DNA from: Stutzerimonas xanthomarina
GTDB lineage: Bacteria; Pseudomonadota; Gammaproteobacteria; Pseudomonadales; Pseudomonadaceae
Direction: 5' to 3'
Assembly (NCBI RefSeq): GCF_003935375.1
Contig: NZ_RHQM01000016.1
Location: 103,222 to 138,704 of the forward strand
DNA length: 35,483 nucleotides
Below the pieces are notes generated by a model. It was not told the origin of the DNA and did no database searches. It saw only the letters and a list, made by a program, of their open reading frames with translations. Below, one piece after another: positions 8,581 through 17,624 of the stretch. The translations under genes were made by a program, and so were the position numbers. Position 1 is the first letter of the stretch. Every line of letters starts with the position of its first letter.

Positions 8581-9539
8581 ACCTCGACCTGACTCCCCTC
8601 GCCTGGCGCCTGGCCGGCACCCCGCTGGCCGCCTGGGCCAACGGCGTTCAGCAGCAGCTGGACGCCAAACTCGCAGTTGGCCACGGTGATCTGCCGCGCT
8701 GGCGGCGTGCCGTCGATGCGCTACCTGCGCTGGCGCCCGTGCAGGTCGAACTGCGCGACGGCTTCCGCCTCGACGCGACCTGTGACGACGCCACGCGCCA
8801 GGCCACCCACGATGCGCTGATGGGGCTCTCGCCATGGCGCAAGGGTCCGTTCGACGTGTTCGGCGTGCATGTCGATACCGAATGGCGCTCGGACTGGAAG
8901 TGGGACCGGGTCGCGCCGCACCTGAATCTGGCCGGCAAACGCATCCTCGACGTCGGTTGCGGCAACGGCTACTACATGTGGCGCATGCTCGGTGCCGGCG
9001 CCGACAGCGTGATCGGGGTCGACCCGAACTGGCTGTTCTTCTGCCAGTTCCATGCGATGAAGCGCTACCTGCAGGAGCTGCCGGTCTGGCATCTGCCGTT
9101 CGCACTGGAAGAACTGCCGGGCAGGCTCGAAGGCTTCGAGACGGTGTTTTCCATGGGCGTGCTCTACCATCGCCGCTCGCCGGTCGACCATCTGCTCGAC
9201 CTCAAGGACTGCCTCGTACGCGGCGGCGAACTGGTGCTGGAGACCCTGGTGGTGGAAGGCGACGAAAATACCGCACTGGTGCCGGAAGACCGCTATGCGC
9301 AGATGCGCAACGTCTGGTTCTTGCCCTCGGTGAAGGCGCTGGAATGCTGGTTGCGCCGCGCCGGCTTTGTCGACGTGCGCTGCGTGGATGTCAGCGTGAC
9401 CAGCATTGAGGAACAGCGCAGCACCGAGTGGATGCGCTACCAGTCGTTGCCCGACTTCCTCGACCCGCAAGACCAAGGCAAAACGGTCGAAGGCCTGCCG
9501 GCCCCCATGCGCGCCGTGCTCCTCGCGCGCAAGCCCTGA
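8577..9539 (+). CDS. cmoB: tRNA U34 carboxymethyltransferase CmoB
   Basis: CmoB transfers the carboxymethyl group from carboxy-SAM to 5-hydroxyuridine-34 in tRNA, widening codon reading at wobble positions. It has 320 residues, close to the E. coli length. The methyltransferase motif [15 protein letters not shown] is visible, then VIGVDPN and [12 protein letters not shown], all characteristic of CmoB. The N-terminal region contains [20 protein letters not shown]. The ATG at 8577 overlaps the cmoA stop. It forms a two-gene operon with cmoA. Confidence 0.94.
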   Translation: MNLDLTPLAWRLAGTPLAAWANGVQQQLDAKLAVGHGDLPRWRRAVDALPALAPVQVELRDGFRLDATCDDATRQATHDALMGLSPWRKGPFDVFGVHVDTEWRSDWKWDRVAPHLNLAGKRILDVGCGNGYYMWRMLGAGADSVIGVDPNWLFFCQFHAMKRYLQELPVWHLPFALEELPGRLEGFETVFSMGVLYHRRSPVDHLLDLKDCLVRGGELVLETLVVEGDENTALVPEDRYAQMRNVWFLPSVKALECWLRRAGFVDVRCVDVSVTSIEEQRSTEWMRYQSLPDFLDPQDQGKTVEGLPAPMRAVLLARKP

Positions 9540-9554
9540 CGGTCGGTTTGTCGC

Positions 9555-9842
9555 TCAACGACCGGGGCGCACAGGGCTGGGACGCTTGCGCCGCTGCGCT
9601 ATCAACTGGCGCAACGGCGCATGAGCCATTTCACCGAGCCGACGTCGATCCAGATCACGCGACGCCAACTGTAGATCATCCAGCTTCAGCAGTCGCCGAT
9701 ACAGGCGCCGCTGCGGCCAGGCGCGAAACCAGTCATGCAGGCTGCGCTGCAGATCCAGCGGCCACATGGCCGGCATGTAGAAGTCCGGCAACTGCGGCTC
9801 GGATTGTTGTCGTACACGCGTATCGCGTCGTTCACCAGGCAT
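9555..9842 (-). CDS. Small basic protein, possibly DUF1127-related
   Basis: A 95-residue arginine-rich protein with no signal peptide or membrane segment. The C-terminal part (WPQRRLYRRLLKLDDLQLASRDLDRRRLGEMAH, split over residues 42-75) resembles the layout of DUF1127 proteins: basic helix, short Leu/Asp segment, second basic helix. The match is loose and I hold it only as a suggestion. The start at 9842 is supported by GGAGGTGA five bases upstream; an upstream in-frame start at 9887 has no such site. It is transcribed divergently from a LysR regulator, with a palindrome in the gap, so it may be a target of that regulator. DUF1127 genes often sit next to LysR genes in Pseudomonas. Confidence 0.6.
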   Translation of the reverse strand: MPGERRDTRVRQQSEPQLPDFYMPAMWPLDLQRSLHDWFRAWPQRRLYRRLLKLDDLQLASRDLDRRRLGEMAHAPLRQLIAQRRKRPSPVRPGR

Positions 9843-9914
9843 GCTCACCTCCGCTTCGCTCGCGGTGGCCACGGGCTGTGGCGCCACCGGTTGCCTACAG
9901 GATGAGCGGGCATC

Positions 9915-9934
9915 AGTCGTTCAAACAAACGACT
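9915..9934. promoter_or_regulatory. Palindrome in the divergent gap, candidate LysR operator
   Basis: AGTCGTT, six bases, AACGACT: a perfect 7-bp dyad in an AT-rich stretch. It lies 41 bp before the LysR start and 73 bp from the divergent small gene. LysR-type regulators bind interrupted dyads of this size, usually containing T-N11-A, in the gap with the divergent gene. A TAATAT box (9934-9939) overlaps its right end and could be the -10 of the LysR gene, which would allow autorepression. Confidence 0.5.
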
Positions 9935-9974
9935 AATATGAAAGCCTGTGTTCAGAAAAACTGAAGCCTCTCTT

Positions 9975-10928
9975 ATGTCCGAGCCGCTTGAGCAATCCAC
10001 TATCCCTTCGACGCCCCTGCTGGAAAGCGATGTCCTGCGCACCTTTGTCGCCATTGCCGAGAGCGGCAGCTTCACTCGCGCCGCCGGACAGATCTATCGC
10101 AGCACCTCGGCGGTCAGCATGCAGATCAAGCGGCTGGAAGAGACTCTTGGGCGCTCCCTGTTCGTCCGCGAGGCGCGGCAGGTGCGCCTGACACCGGCCG
10201 GCGAGACGCTGCTCGGCTATGCCCGACGCCTGCTCAAACTCAACGAAGAAGCCATTGCGCACTTCCTCCAGCCAGCGCTGCAGGGTCGCGTGCGCTTCGG
10301 AACGCCGGCGGATGTCGGGACGCGCATCCTGCCCGGCCTGCTGGCGTTGTTCGCCCGCAGCCATCCCGGAGTCGAAGTGGATGTGTCGGTCGCGCGCAGC
10401 ATCGATATGATCGAGCGCATCGACGCAGGCGAACTGGACCTCGCCCTGGTCACCGTCGGCAACCTCGGCCAGGACGATTCGCGGGGCGAGCCGATTCATA
10501 GCGAACCGCTGGTCTGGGCCGGTCGCAGCGGTGGTGTCGCCGCGCTGCGCACGCCGCTGCCGCTGGCGCTGGCCAGCCCCGATTGCGCCTGGCGGCGACA
10601 GGCACTGGATGCCCTCGACCGCATCGGCCGCAGCTATCGGGTGGCCTACTCCAGCGAACAGACTTCGGGACAGGAGGCCGCGATGATTGCCGATCTCGCC
10701 ATCGCGCCCTATCCATCAAGCCTGATTCGCCCGCCCCTGCAGCGTCTCGATGGCCAGTATGGGTTGCCGCAACTGGGCGAGTATCAGATCAAGCTGCTCC
10801 GCGGCAGCAATCGAAGCGAAGCCGTCGAGGTGCTGGCCGCACAGGTGATCGCCGCCTTCGTCGAGTACCGCACGCGGCCGGCCACACGACTGGAACGAAA
10901 CGAGGAGATGAAATGGCACGCTGGATGA
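9975..10928 (+). CDS. LysR-family transcriptional regulator
   Basis: The product is 317 residues from the ATG at 9975. Residues about 16-75 form the winged helix-turn-helix (LRTFVAIAESGSFTRAAGQI, then VSMQIKRLEETLGRSLFVR). The rest is the periplasmic-binding-like effector domain (RVRFGTPADVGTRILPGLLALFARSHPGVEV). The closest group by eye is the LrhA/PecT-like branch. The effector is unknown. An in-frame ATG at 9948 gives nine more residues but lies at the promoter-proximal end. The last 16 bases overlap the next gene, whose ribosome site is inside this coding region, so the two are likely co-transcribed. Confidence 0.85.
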   Translation: MSEPLEQSTIPSTPLLESDVLRTFVAIAESGSFTRAAGQIYRSTSAVSMQIKRLEETLGRSLFVREARQVRLTPAGETLLGYARRLLKLNEEAIAHFLQPALQGRVRFGTPADVGTRILPGLLALFARSHPGVEVDVSVARSIDMIERIDAGELDLALVTVGNLGQDDSRGEPIHSEPLVWAGRSGGVAALRTPLPLALASPDCAWRRQALDALDRIGRSYRVAYSSEQTSGQEAAMIADLAIAPYPSSLIRPPLQRLDGQYGLPQLGEYQIKLLRGSNRSEAVEVLAAQVIAAFVEYRTRPATRLERNEEMKWHAG

Positions 10929-11119
10929 TCGTGGCGGGCGCGGCCCTGCTATTGCTCGGCATTGCCTGGCACTACTTCCCCGGGCTGCTGAGCTGGTTCG
11001 GCCGACTGCCCGGCGACATCCGCATCGAGTCCGAACGCAGCCGGGTGTTCATTCCGATCACCTCGATGGTGATTCTCAGCGTGGTGCTGACCGTAGTGAT
11101 CAACCTGTTGCGCCGCTGA
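10913..11119 (+). CDS. DUF2905 family small membrane protein
   Basis: A 68-residue protein with two transmembrane helices (about 4-25 and 45-65) separated by the conserved DUF2905 stretch LSWFGRLPGDIRIESERS. Function is not known. GAGGAG at 10902-10907 is a good ribosome site for the ATG at 10913. The start lies inside the 3' end of the LysR gene. Length and architecture are normal for the family. Confidence 0.85.
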   Translation: MARWMIVAGAALLLLGIAWHYFPGLLSWFGRLPGDIRIESERSRVFIPITSMVILSVVLTVVINLLRR

Positions 11120-11135
11120 GGTGGAACACGGCGCC

Positions 11136-11248
11136 CCGCACTAGCGTGGGAGCGGGCCTGCCAGCAGATGACACCCGGCGCAACCTCACCAATCGGAGCC
11201 TGCCAGCCGCGTGTCATCGCGGCTGAAACACTCCCGATTCTTTCAGCC
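11136..11248. repeat. Extragenic palindromes between DUF2905 gene and pdxJ
   Basis: The gap between these convergent genes contains GTGGGAGCGGGC (11149-11160 region), which resembles one arm of the Pseudomonas REP consensus. It also holds an 8-bp inverted repeat GATGACAC (11167-11174) / GTGTCATC (11211-11218). A second one, GGCTGAAA / TTTCAGCC (11221-11228 and 11241-11248), spans the pdxJ stop codon. The last could act as the end of the pdxJ transcript, although no T-run follows. Boundaries are approximate. Confidence 0.4.
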
Positions 11249-11989
11249 CCGCGCCGCCGCACTCAGGATCAGATGCTTCATTTCCTTGACCGCCTGCTTG
11301 AAGCCGACGAACAACGCATGGGCAACGATGGCGTGACCGATGTTCAGCTCATTGACGCCACGGATCGCCGCGATGGCCTCGGCGTTGTGGTAATGCAGAC
11401 CATGCCCGGCGTTGACGATCAGTCCGTGGCTGAGGCCAGCCTCGACGCCATCGCGAATCCGCGCCAGCTCGCAGGCTCGCTCCGCCACACTGTGGGCATC
11501 GGCGTAGCGCCCGGTGTGCAACTCGATAGCCGGTGCACCGACCCGGGCCGCCGCCTCGATCTGCCGCGGATCGGCATCGATGAACAGCGAAACCTCCGCG
11601 CCGCAGCCACGTAGACGCTCGACGGCCTCACGAATGCGTGCTTCCTGCCCGAGCACGTCCAGCCCACCCTCGGTGGTCAACTCCTGACGCGTTTCCGGGA
11701 CCAGGCAGACGTGCTCCGGACGCAGCTGCTCGGCGAATGCGAGCATCGCCTCGGTGACCCCCATCTCGAAGTTCATCCGTGTCTGCAGCGCGTCCTTCAT
11801 CATCAGCACATCGCGTTCCTGGATATGCCGGCGATCCTCGCGCAGGTGCACGGTGATGCCATCGGCGCCGGCCTCTTCCGCATCCAGCGCAGCCTTGACC
11901 GGGTCCGGATAGCGGGTGCCGCGGGCCTGACGCAGTGTGGCGACGTGGTCGACATTGACGCCGAGCAGAATTCGATTGGCTTCAGTCAC
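11243..11989 (-). CDS. pdxJ: Pyridoxine 5'-phosphate synthase PdxJ
   Basis: PdxJ condenses 1-deoxyxylulose 5-phosphate with 3-amino-2-oxopropyl phosphate to form pyridoxine 5'-phosphate, the last ring-forming step of the DXP-dependent vitamin B6 pathway. The 248-residue product shows the family signatures: [18 protein letters not shown] at the N-terminus, [14 protein letters not shown] in the middle, and [11 protein letters not shown] near 210. It starts at a GTG (11989) and overlaps recO by eight bases; it is the last gene of the rnc-era-recO-pdxJ run. This order is common in gamma-proteobacteria. Confidence 0.96.
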   Translation of the reverse strand: MTEANRILLGVNVDHVATLRQARGTRYPDPVKAALDAEEAGADGITVHLREDRRHIQERDVLMMKDALQTRMNFEMGVTEAMLAFAEQLRPEHVCLVPETRQELTTEGGLDVLGQEARIREAVERLRGCGAEVSLFIDADPRQIEAAARVGAPAIELHTGRYADAHSVAERACELARIRDGVEAGLSHGLIVNAGHGLHYHNAEAIAAIRGVNELNIGHAIVAHALFVGFKQAVKEMKHLILSAAARG

Positions 11990-12671
11990 GCGGGGCCTCC
12001 TTCAGATTCATGAACAATTCGCGGCTGACCAGCGGTCGACCGCCCAGATGGGGAGCCAGGGCCTGGCGCATCAGCCGCTTGGCCGCGGCCAGCGCCCCCG
12101 GAACCTGCCAATCGGCCTCGGCCATGGCCAATAGTTCCGCGCCGTTGAACAGCCCCGGCTGAAATCCCGCGACGGGCTCCAGGCCGGCGTCGGGCAGTAG
12201 GTGATAGAGCCGCTGCGGGTCAATCGGCTGGCCGGCGATGTCCACATCGAGGGCAAAACCATAGCCCAACTCGCTGAGCAGCCGCCATTCGAACGCACGC
12301 AGCAGCGGCTCCAGCGGCCGATGTGCGGCCAGGGCCGGCAGTGTCGCGACGTAATGATCGAATAGCGCGGGGTGCGCGTCTTCGGCAGGCAGCAGGCGAA
12401 TCAGCAATTCGTTGAGGTACATGCCGCTGAACAGCGCCTGGCCATCGAGCCAGTGCGCAGGGCCGGCGCTTTCGAGACGGGCAACGGTCTTCAGCTCGGA
12501 CTTGCCGCGCAGCTCGACTTCCAGCGATACGAAGGGGCGGATCAGACTGCCGGCCTTACCACGCGCGGCACGCATGACGGCACTCAGCCGGCCCTGCGGG
12601 GTGAACAGGTCGACCAGCGCGCTGCTTTCCTTGTACGGGCGACTGTGCAGAACGAACGCAGGTTGGTGCAT
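11982..12671 (-). CDS. recO: DNA repair protein RecO
   Basis: RecO acts with RecF and RecR to load RecA onto SSB-coated single-stranded DNA at gaps. The product is 229 residues, near the usual length. The N-terminal OB-fold region is recognisable ([25 protein letters not shown], split by strands), followed by the helical domain ([20 protein letters not shown]). No CxxC zinc motif is present, as in E. coli RecO. It lies 48 bp after era and overlaps pdxJ. Confidence 0.93.
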   Translation of the reverse strand: MHQPAFVLHSRPYKESSALVDLFTPQGRLSAVMRAARGKAGSLIRPFVSLEVELRGKSELKTVARLESAGPAHWLDGQALFSGMYLNELLIRLLPAEDAHPALFDHYVATLPALAAHRPLEPLLRAFEWRLLSELGYGFALDVDIAGQPIDPQRLYHLLPDAGLEPVAGFQPGLFNGAELLAMAEADWQVPGALAAAKRLMRQALAPHLGGRPLVSRELFMNLKEAPRD

Positions 12672-12719
12672 GGCAGCCCAGAAGGTGCGCGATGCGCACC
12701 ATTGATTGCGGGTCGGCGC

Positions 12720-13631
12720 TTACTGGTAACCCAGCGAATGCAGCGCACGCTCATCGTCGGACCAGCCACCCTTCACCTTGACCCACAGGTGCAGCATGAC
12801 CTTGGAATCGAACAGCACTTCCATATCCTTGCGCGCTTCCTGGCCGATACGTTTGATGCGCTCGCCCTTGTCGCCGATGATGATCTTCTTCTGCCCGTCA
12901 CGCTCGACCAGAATCAGCGCATGGATGTGCAACACGCGGCCTTCCTGCTTGAAGTCCTCGATCTCCACGGTGATCTGGTAAGGCACCTCGGCGCCAAGCT
13001 GTCGCATGATCTTCTCGCGCACCAGCTCGGCGGCGAGGAAACGACTGCTGCGATCGGTGATCTGGTCCTCCGGGAAGAAGTGCTCACTCTCGGGCAGACG
13101 ATCGGCGACCAGTTTTTCCAGCGTTTCCAGGTTCTGTCCGTGCTGCGCCGAAATCGGCACGATCTCCGCGTTCGGCAGCTGCTCGGCCAGCCAGCGCAGA
13201 TGCGGCAACAGCTCGGCCTTGTCCTCGACACGGTCGGTCTTGTTGACCGCAACGATCAACGGTCCGGTAACGTACTGCACCCGCTCGAGCACGGCCTGGT
13301 CTTCGTCGGTCCAGCGGGTGCGGTCGACGACGAAGATCACCACGTCGACATCCTTCAATGCCGAGGCAGCAGTGCGGTTCATGTAGCGGTTGAGCGCCGT
13401 CTCGCCATTCTTGTGCAGCCCCGGCGTGTCCACATAGACGGCCTGAACGCTGCCCTCGGTCTTGATGCCGAGCATGTTATGCCGCGTCGTCTGCGGCTTG
13501 CGCGAGGTGATCGCCAGCTTCTGGCCAAGGATGTGGTTGAGCAGCGTCGACTTGCCGACGTTCGGCCGGCCGACGATCGCCACGTAACCGCAACGGCTGA
13601 CGTCCTCGGATTGCAGCTGTTCGTCAGTCAT
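12720..13631 (-). CDS. era: GTPase Era
   Basis: Era binds the 3' end of 16S rRNA and assists 30S ribosome maturation. The protein has 303 residues. GTPase motifs are clear: G1 GRPNVGKS at 21-28, G3 DTPGLH near 69, G4 NKTD near 126. The C-terminal KH domain contains [13 protein letters not shown] and ends [18 protein letters not shown]. The ATG start overlaps the rnc stop by eight bases, so translation is probably coupled with RNase III, a usual pairing. Confidence 0.97.
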   Translation of the reverse strand: MTDEQLQSEDVSRCGYVAIVGRPNVGKSTLLNHILGQKLAITSRKPQTTRHNMLGIKTEGSVQAVYVDTPGLHKNGETALNRYMNRTAASALKDVDVVIFVVDRTRWTDEDQAVLERVQYVTGPLIVAVNKTDRVEDKAELLPHLRWLAEQLPNAEIVPISAQHGQNLETLEKLVADRLPESEHFFPEDQITDRSSRFLAAELVREKIMRQLGAEVPYQITVEIEDFKQEGRVLHIHALILVERDGQKKIIIGDKGERIKRIGQEARKDMEVLFDSKVMLHLWVKVKGGWSDDERALHSLGYQ

Positions 13632-14313
13632 GTCCGTTCTCCACGCCCAAGGCGATCAATGCGGCTGCAGCGGCAACCTGTTCGGCAATTCGGCGGCTAG
13701 CGCCCTGCCCGTGGGTTTTCTCGTTCAGCAAAGCAACCTGACATTCGACGAAGAAGGTGCGGCAATGCGGTTCGCCTTGAATATCCACCACCTCGTAACG
13801 CGGCAGCTCACAGGCACGCGATTGCAGAAATTCCTGCAGCCGGGTCTTCGGGTCCTTGTTGGTATCGACCAGCGTCAGGCCTTGCAGCTCGTTGGCCAAC
13901 CAGGCGACGACCCGCTCGCGAGCAACATCCATGCCCGCGTCCAGATAAATGGCACCGATCAGCGCTTCGAGGGTGTCGGCCAGGATAGATTCGCGGCGGT
14001 AACCGCCGCTCTTGAGCTCACCGGAGCCGAGGCGCAAATATTCGCCGAGCTCGAATCCACGCGCCAGCACCGCCAGCGTCTCGCCCTTGACCAGACGCGC
14101 GCGCAGACGCGACAGCTGCCCCTCACGGGCTTGCGGAAAATGATTGAACAGCGCCTCACCGGCAACGAAATTGAGAATGGCGTCGCCGAGAAACTCCAGA
14201 CGCTCGTTGTTGCGTCCGGCATAGCTACGATGGGTCAGGGCCAGGAGCATCAGCTCCTGATCCTTGAATTGATAACCGAGCCTGCGCTCGAGACGGGCTA
14301 ACGAAGTGCTCAC
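13624..14313 (-). CDS. rnc: Ribonuclease III
   Basis: RNase III cuts double-stranded RNA, including rRNA precursors. The protein has 229 residues. The nuclease signature [11 protein letters not shown] lies at 37-47, with acidic residues E40 and D44, and D113/E116 in the [10 protein letters not shown] segment. Residues about 155-225 form the double-stranded RNA-binding domain ([13 protein letters not shown]). The start is a GTG that overlaps the stop of the upstream DUF4845 gene (GTGA). It belongs to the lepB-DUF4845-rnc-era-recO-pdxJ run. Confidence 0.97.
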   Translation of the reverse strand: MSTSLARLERRLGYQFKDQELMLLALTHRSYAGRNNERLEFLGDAILNFVAGEALFNHFPQAREGQLSRLRARLVKGETLAVLARGFELGEYLRLGSGELKSGGYRRESILADTLEALIGAIYLDAGMDVARERVVAWLANELQGLTLVDTNKDPKTRLQEFLQSRACELPRYEVVDIQGEPHCRTFFVECQVALLNEKTHGQGASRRIAEQVAAAAALIALGVENGHD

Positions 14314-14687
14314 GGCATCCTTAGGCGATATTCTTTATCGAAGTTCGCCACCAGATCGAGATTGCGGATCAGCGGCTCGCGTTTTTCGTATTTCAGGTGC
14401 GCCCTGAATTCGTTGTTCTGGATCTCGACCTTCAGCGCTTCCTTCAGGTCGATGTTCTGGATGCCGTTTACCTGCATCCCCTTGCTGACATGACTATAGA
14501 ACTCCCCGACGCTCTGAATCTCAAGCGCTTCGTCGGTTTCCACGGACTGGATGATCTTGTCCATGGACATGTAATCGAAGTAATGCGGGAACATTTTAAA
14601 TCCCGTGCTGGCCACAAACGCCACGATTGCCAGGACCATGATCCAGCTCAGCATGGACAGCCCTTTTTGCGAACGCGCAAAACTCAT
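14310..14687 (-). CDS. DUF4845 domain-containing membrane protein
   Basis: A 125-residue protein of unknown function found between lepB and rnc across Pseudomonas. It begins [17 protein letters not shown], continuing into one transmembrane helix (about 13-32). A predicted extracytoplasmic domain follows, with [17 protein letters not shown]. The N-terminus with Gly-Leu-Ser before a hydrophobic helix loosely resembles a pilin-like leader, but no cleavage and methylation site is evident. It overlaps rnc by four bases and lies 92 bp after lepB. Confidence 0.85.
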   Translation of the reverse strand: MSFARSQKGLSMLSWIMVLAIVAFVASTGFKMFPHYFDYMSMDKIIQSVETDEALEIQSVGEFYSHVSKGMQVNGIQNIDLKEALKVEIQNNEFRAHLKYEKREPLIRNLDLVANFDKEYRLRMP

Positions 14688-14779
14688 GTCGACCTCTATG
14701 TCGTTACGATACCCACCGATCGGGGCAGGACAAATATAGCGAGCCCGGTTCGCTCAGCGACGGCCGCAATTCACAGCTT

Positions 14780-15634
14780 TCAGTGAATCAGGCCCACGCG
14801 GGAGAAATTCGGCAGATTGCTGAGCTTCGGATCAGGCCAGCTCATCCAGACGGCGAACGCCTTGCCGACGATGTTACGGTCCGGGACCATGCCAGCCAGC
14901 TCCGCGGGAATCGACTCGTCCTGCCAATAGCGGCTGTCATTCGAGTTATCGCGATTATCGCCCATCATGAAGTAGTGCTCAGCCGGCACGGTCCACTGAC
15001 GGCTCGGCTCGATGCGATAGCGGCCCATTTCCTTGCGAATCAGGTGCTCCATCTCGCCCAGCTTTTCCCGATACAGCACGGCGCTGCCCAAGCTGCCCGG
15101 CTCCTCGCCGACCAGTGTCTCGGCAACCGGCTGATCGTTGATGAACAGCCGACGATCGCGGCTGTAGCGCACGGTGTCGCCAGGCAGGCCGACGACCCGT
15201 TTGATGTAGTTGATGCTCGGTTGATTCGGATAGCGGAACACCATGACGTCGCCACGCTTCGGGTCGCTGACTTCGATCACCTTGGTATCCACTACCGGCA
15301 GGCGGATGCCATAGGCGAACTTGTTCACCAGAATGAAATCGCCAACTTCCAACGTGGGGATCATCGAGCCGGAGGGAATCTGGAACGGCTCGACCAGGAA
15401 CGAGCGCAGCACCAGCACGATGGCCAGCACCGGGAAGAACGACTTGCCGTACTCGATCAGCACCGGCTCCTTGTTCAACGCCTCAAGGGTCGATGGATCG
15501 ATTTCCCCGGTGCGCCCTTCGTAGTTGGCGATCGCAGCCCGGCGGCGGGGGGCGAAGAACAACAGGTCGCTCAGCGCCAACAGGCCGCAGACAGCCACGG
15601 CGATAACCAGCAACAACGGGAAATTGATCGACAT
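14780..15634 (-). CDS. lepB: Signal peptidase I LepB
   Basis: LepB removes signal peptides from exported proteins at the outer face of the inner membrane. The product has 284 residues. Two transmembrane helices lie at about 4-27 and 62-80. The catalytic serine is S90 in PSGSMIPTL and the general-base lysine is K145 in INYIKRVVGLPGD. The box E motif GDNRDNSNDSR is near 225-235. It is one base after lepA, a conserved pairing. Confidence 0.97.
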   Translation of the reverse strand: MSINFPLLLVIAVAVCGLLALSDLLFFAPRRRAAIANYEGRTGEIDPSTLEALNKEPVLIEYGKSFFPVLAIVLVLRSFLVEPFQIPSGSMIPTLEVGDFILVNKFAYGIRLPVVDTKVIEVSDPKRGDVMVFRYPNQPSINYIKRVVGLPGDTVRYSRDRRLFINDQPVAETLVGEEPGSLGSAVLYREKLGEMEHLIRKEMGRYRIEPSRQWTVPAEHYFMMGDNRDNSNDSRYWQDESIPAELAGMVPDRNIVGKAFAVWMSWPDPKLSNLPNFSRVGLIH

Positions 15635-15635
15635 A

Positions 15636-17435
15636 TCAGCTGTCCACCTTCAGCACGGCGAGGAACGCCTCCTGCGGGATTTCGACGTTGCCTACCTGCT
15701 TCATGCGCTTCTTACCGGCTTTCTGCTTTTCCAGCAGCTTGCGCTTACGGCTCACATCGCCGCCGTAGCATTTGGCCAGAACGTTCTTGCGCAACGCCTT
15801 GACCGTACTGCGGGCAACGATCTGGCCGCCGATGGCCGCCTGAATCGCCACATCGAACATCTGACGCGGGATAAGCTCCTTCATCTTCTCGACTAGGATG
15901 CGGCCCTTGTAGTGGGCATTGTCGCGGTGGACAATCAGTGCCAACGCATCCACCTTGTCGCCGTTGATGAGGATGTCCAGGCGCGTCAGGTTGGCCGACT
16001 GGAAACATTCGAAGCTGTAGTCCAGCGAGGCGTAACCGCGGCTGCACGATTTCAAGCGATCGAAGAAGTCCAGCACCACCTCGCTCATCGGCAGGTCGTA
16101 ACGCACCTGCACCTGACTGCCGAGGAACTGCAGGTCGCGCTGCACGCCGCGCTTCTCGATGCACAGCGTGATGACGTTGCCCAGGTGTTCCTGGGGCACG
16201 AGGATGTTGGCGCGCACGATCGGCTCGCGCATGTCCTCGACGGAGGACATGTCGGGCAGCTTCGAAGGGCTGTCGACGTAGATGGTGTCGCCGTTCTTCA
16301 ACAGCAACTCGTAAACAACCGTCGGCGCGGTGGTGATCAGATCCAGGTCGTACTCGCGCTCGAGGCGCTCCTGAATGATCTCCATATGCAGCATGCCGAG
16401 GAAGCCGATACGGAAGCCGAAGCCCAACGCGTCGGAGCTTTCCGGTTCGTATTGCAACGCGGCATCGTTGAGGGTCAGCTTCTGCAGCGCTTCGCGAAAA
16501 TCCTCGAAGTCGTCCGAACTGACCGGGAACAGACCGGCATAGACCTGCGGCTTGACGCGTTTGAAACCGGGCAACATCTCCACGTCCGGCGTGCTCGACA
16601 GTGTCAGCGTGTCGCCCACTGGAGCGCCGAGAATGTCCTTGATGCCGGCGATGATGAAGCCCACCTCGCCAGCCTTGAGGTCTGCCGTGGCGGTGTGCTT
16701 GGGGTTGAACACGCCGACACTGTCCACCTGGTGGACCTTGCCGGTGGATTTCACCAGCACCTTGTCGCCCTTCTTGATACGACCGTGGCGAACCCGTACC
16801 AGCGATACGACGCCCAGATAGTTGTCGAACCATGAGTCGATGATCAACGCCTGCAACGGCGCCTCGACATCGCCGGTCGGCGGCGGGATCACGGCGACCA
16901 GGCGCTCGAGCACCTCGTCCACGCCCATGCCGCTCTTGGCGCTGCAGGCCACCGCGTCGGTCGCATCGATGCCGATGATGTGCTCGATCTCTTCCTTGAC
17001 CTTGTCCGGATCGGCCTGTGGCAGGTCCATCTTGTTCAACACCGGCATCACTTCCAGGCCCTGTTCGATCGCCGTGTAGCAGTTGGCTACCGATTGCGCC
17101 TCGACGCCCTGGCCAGCATCGACTACCAGCAGCGCACCCTCGCACGCGGCCAGCGAGCGACTGACTTCATAGGTGAAGTCGACGTGGCCGGGCGTATCGA
17201 TGAAATTCAGCTGGTAGGTCTTGCCATCGCGCGCGGTGTAATAAAGCGTGACGCTGTGGGCTTTGATGGTGATGCCGCGCTCGCGCTCGAGATCCATCGA
17301 ATCCAGCACCTGGGCTTCCATTTCACGCTCGGTCAGACCACCACACATCTGGATAAAACGGTCTGCCAGGGTCGACTTGCCGTGATCGATATGGGCGATG
17401 ATGGAAAAATTGCGGATATGACTCAGGTCACTCAC
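15636..17435 (-). CDS. lepA: Elongation factor 4 (LepA)
   Basis: LepA is a translational GTPase that acts on ribosomes and in 30S biogenesis, especially under stress. The protein has 599 residues. The G1 motif AHIDHGKST lies near 14-22, DTPGHVDF near 80 and NKMD near 134. The C-terminal LepA-specific domain is present ([26 protein letters not shown], split). The start is a GTG at 17435. The gene is followed after one base by lepB. It has its own upstream gap of 190 bp with a possible promoter. Confidence 0.97.
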   Translation of the reverse strand: MSDLSHIRNFSIIAHIDHGKSTLADRFIQMCGGLTEREMEAQVLDSMDLERERGITIKAHSVTLYYTARDGKTYQLNFIDTPGHVDFTYEVSRSLAACEGALLVVDAGQGVEAQSVANCYTAIEQGLEVMPVLNKMDLPQADPDKVKEEIEHIIGIDATDAVACSAKSGMGVDEVLERLVAVIPPPTGDVEAPLQALIIDSWFDNYLGVVSLVRVRHGRIKKGDKVLVKSTGKVHQVDSVGVFNPKHTATADLKAGEVGFIIAGIKDILGAPVGDTLTLSSTPDVEMLPGFKRVKPQVYAGLFPVSSDDFEDFREALQKLTLNDAALQYEPESSDALGFGFRIGFLGMLHMEIIQERLEREYDLDLITTAPTVVYELLLKNGDTIYVDSPSKLPDMSSVEDMREPIVRANILVPQEHLGNVITLCIEKRGVQRDLQFLGSQVQVRYDLPMSEVVLDFFDRLKSCSRGYASLDYSFECFQSANLTRLDILINGDKVDALALIVHRDNAHYKGRILVEKMKELIPRQMFDVAIQAAIGGQIVARSTVKALRKNVLAKCYGGDVSRKRKLLEKQKAGKKRMKQVGNVEIPQEAFLAVLKVDS

Positions 17436-17475
17436 AGCTCAACACTCGGAATAGTCGCGGGCCGATTGCCCGCCG

Positions 17476-17503
17476 AAAATAGCCGCGAAGTGTAACTGAT
17501 CAA
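17476..17503 (-). promoter_or_regulatory. Candidate sigma-70 promoter of lepA-lepB
   Basis: On the minus strand TTGATC (17503-17498) and TATTTT (17481-17476) are separated by 16 bases, about 41 bases upstream of the lepA GTG. The hexamers are moderate matches. A TACACT alternative lies within the spacer. The mucD terminator lies upstream, so lepA needs its own promoter. Confidence 0.35.
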
Positions 17504-17578
17504 CCCTTGCAGTGCCACGCACAAGCCATCCGCAGCTGATGAGCAACGCAACGGACGTGCTGTTACGTCTTGAAAATG

Positions 17579-17603
17579 AAAAAGGGCGGTAATAACCGCC
17601 CTT
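17579..17603 (-). terminator. Rho-independent terminator of the algU-mucABCD operon
   Basis: AAGGGCGGT, loop TATT, ACCGCCCTT followed by TTT on the minus strand: a perfect 9-bp GC-rich stem with a short T-run. It begins 22 bases after the mucD stop. It separates the envelope-stress operon from lepA-lepB. Confidence 0.85.
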
Positions 17604-17624
17604 CCACATTCACCAGCCAGCGTC

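Noticed and set aside
12372..13700. Long plus-strand open frame over recO and era
   Set aside because: It lies opposite two clearly identified, overlapping genes and matches no family.
14783..16835. Plus-strand open frames across lepB and lepA
   Set aside because: They are antisense shadows of conserved genes; translations are low-complexity and have no domains.
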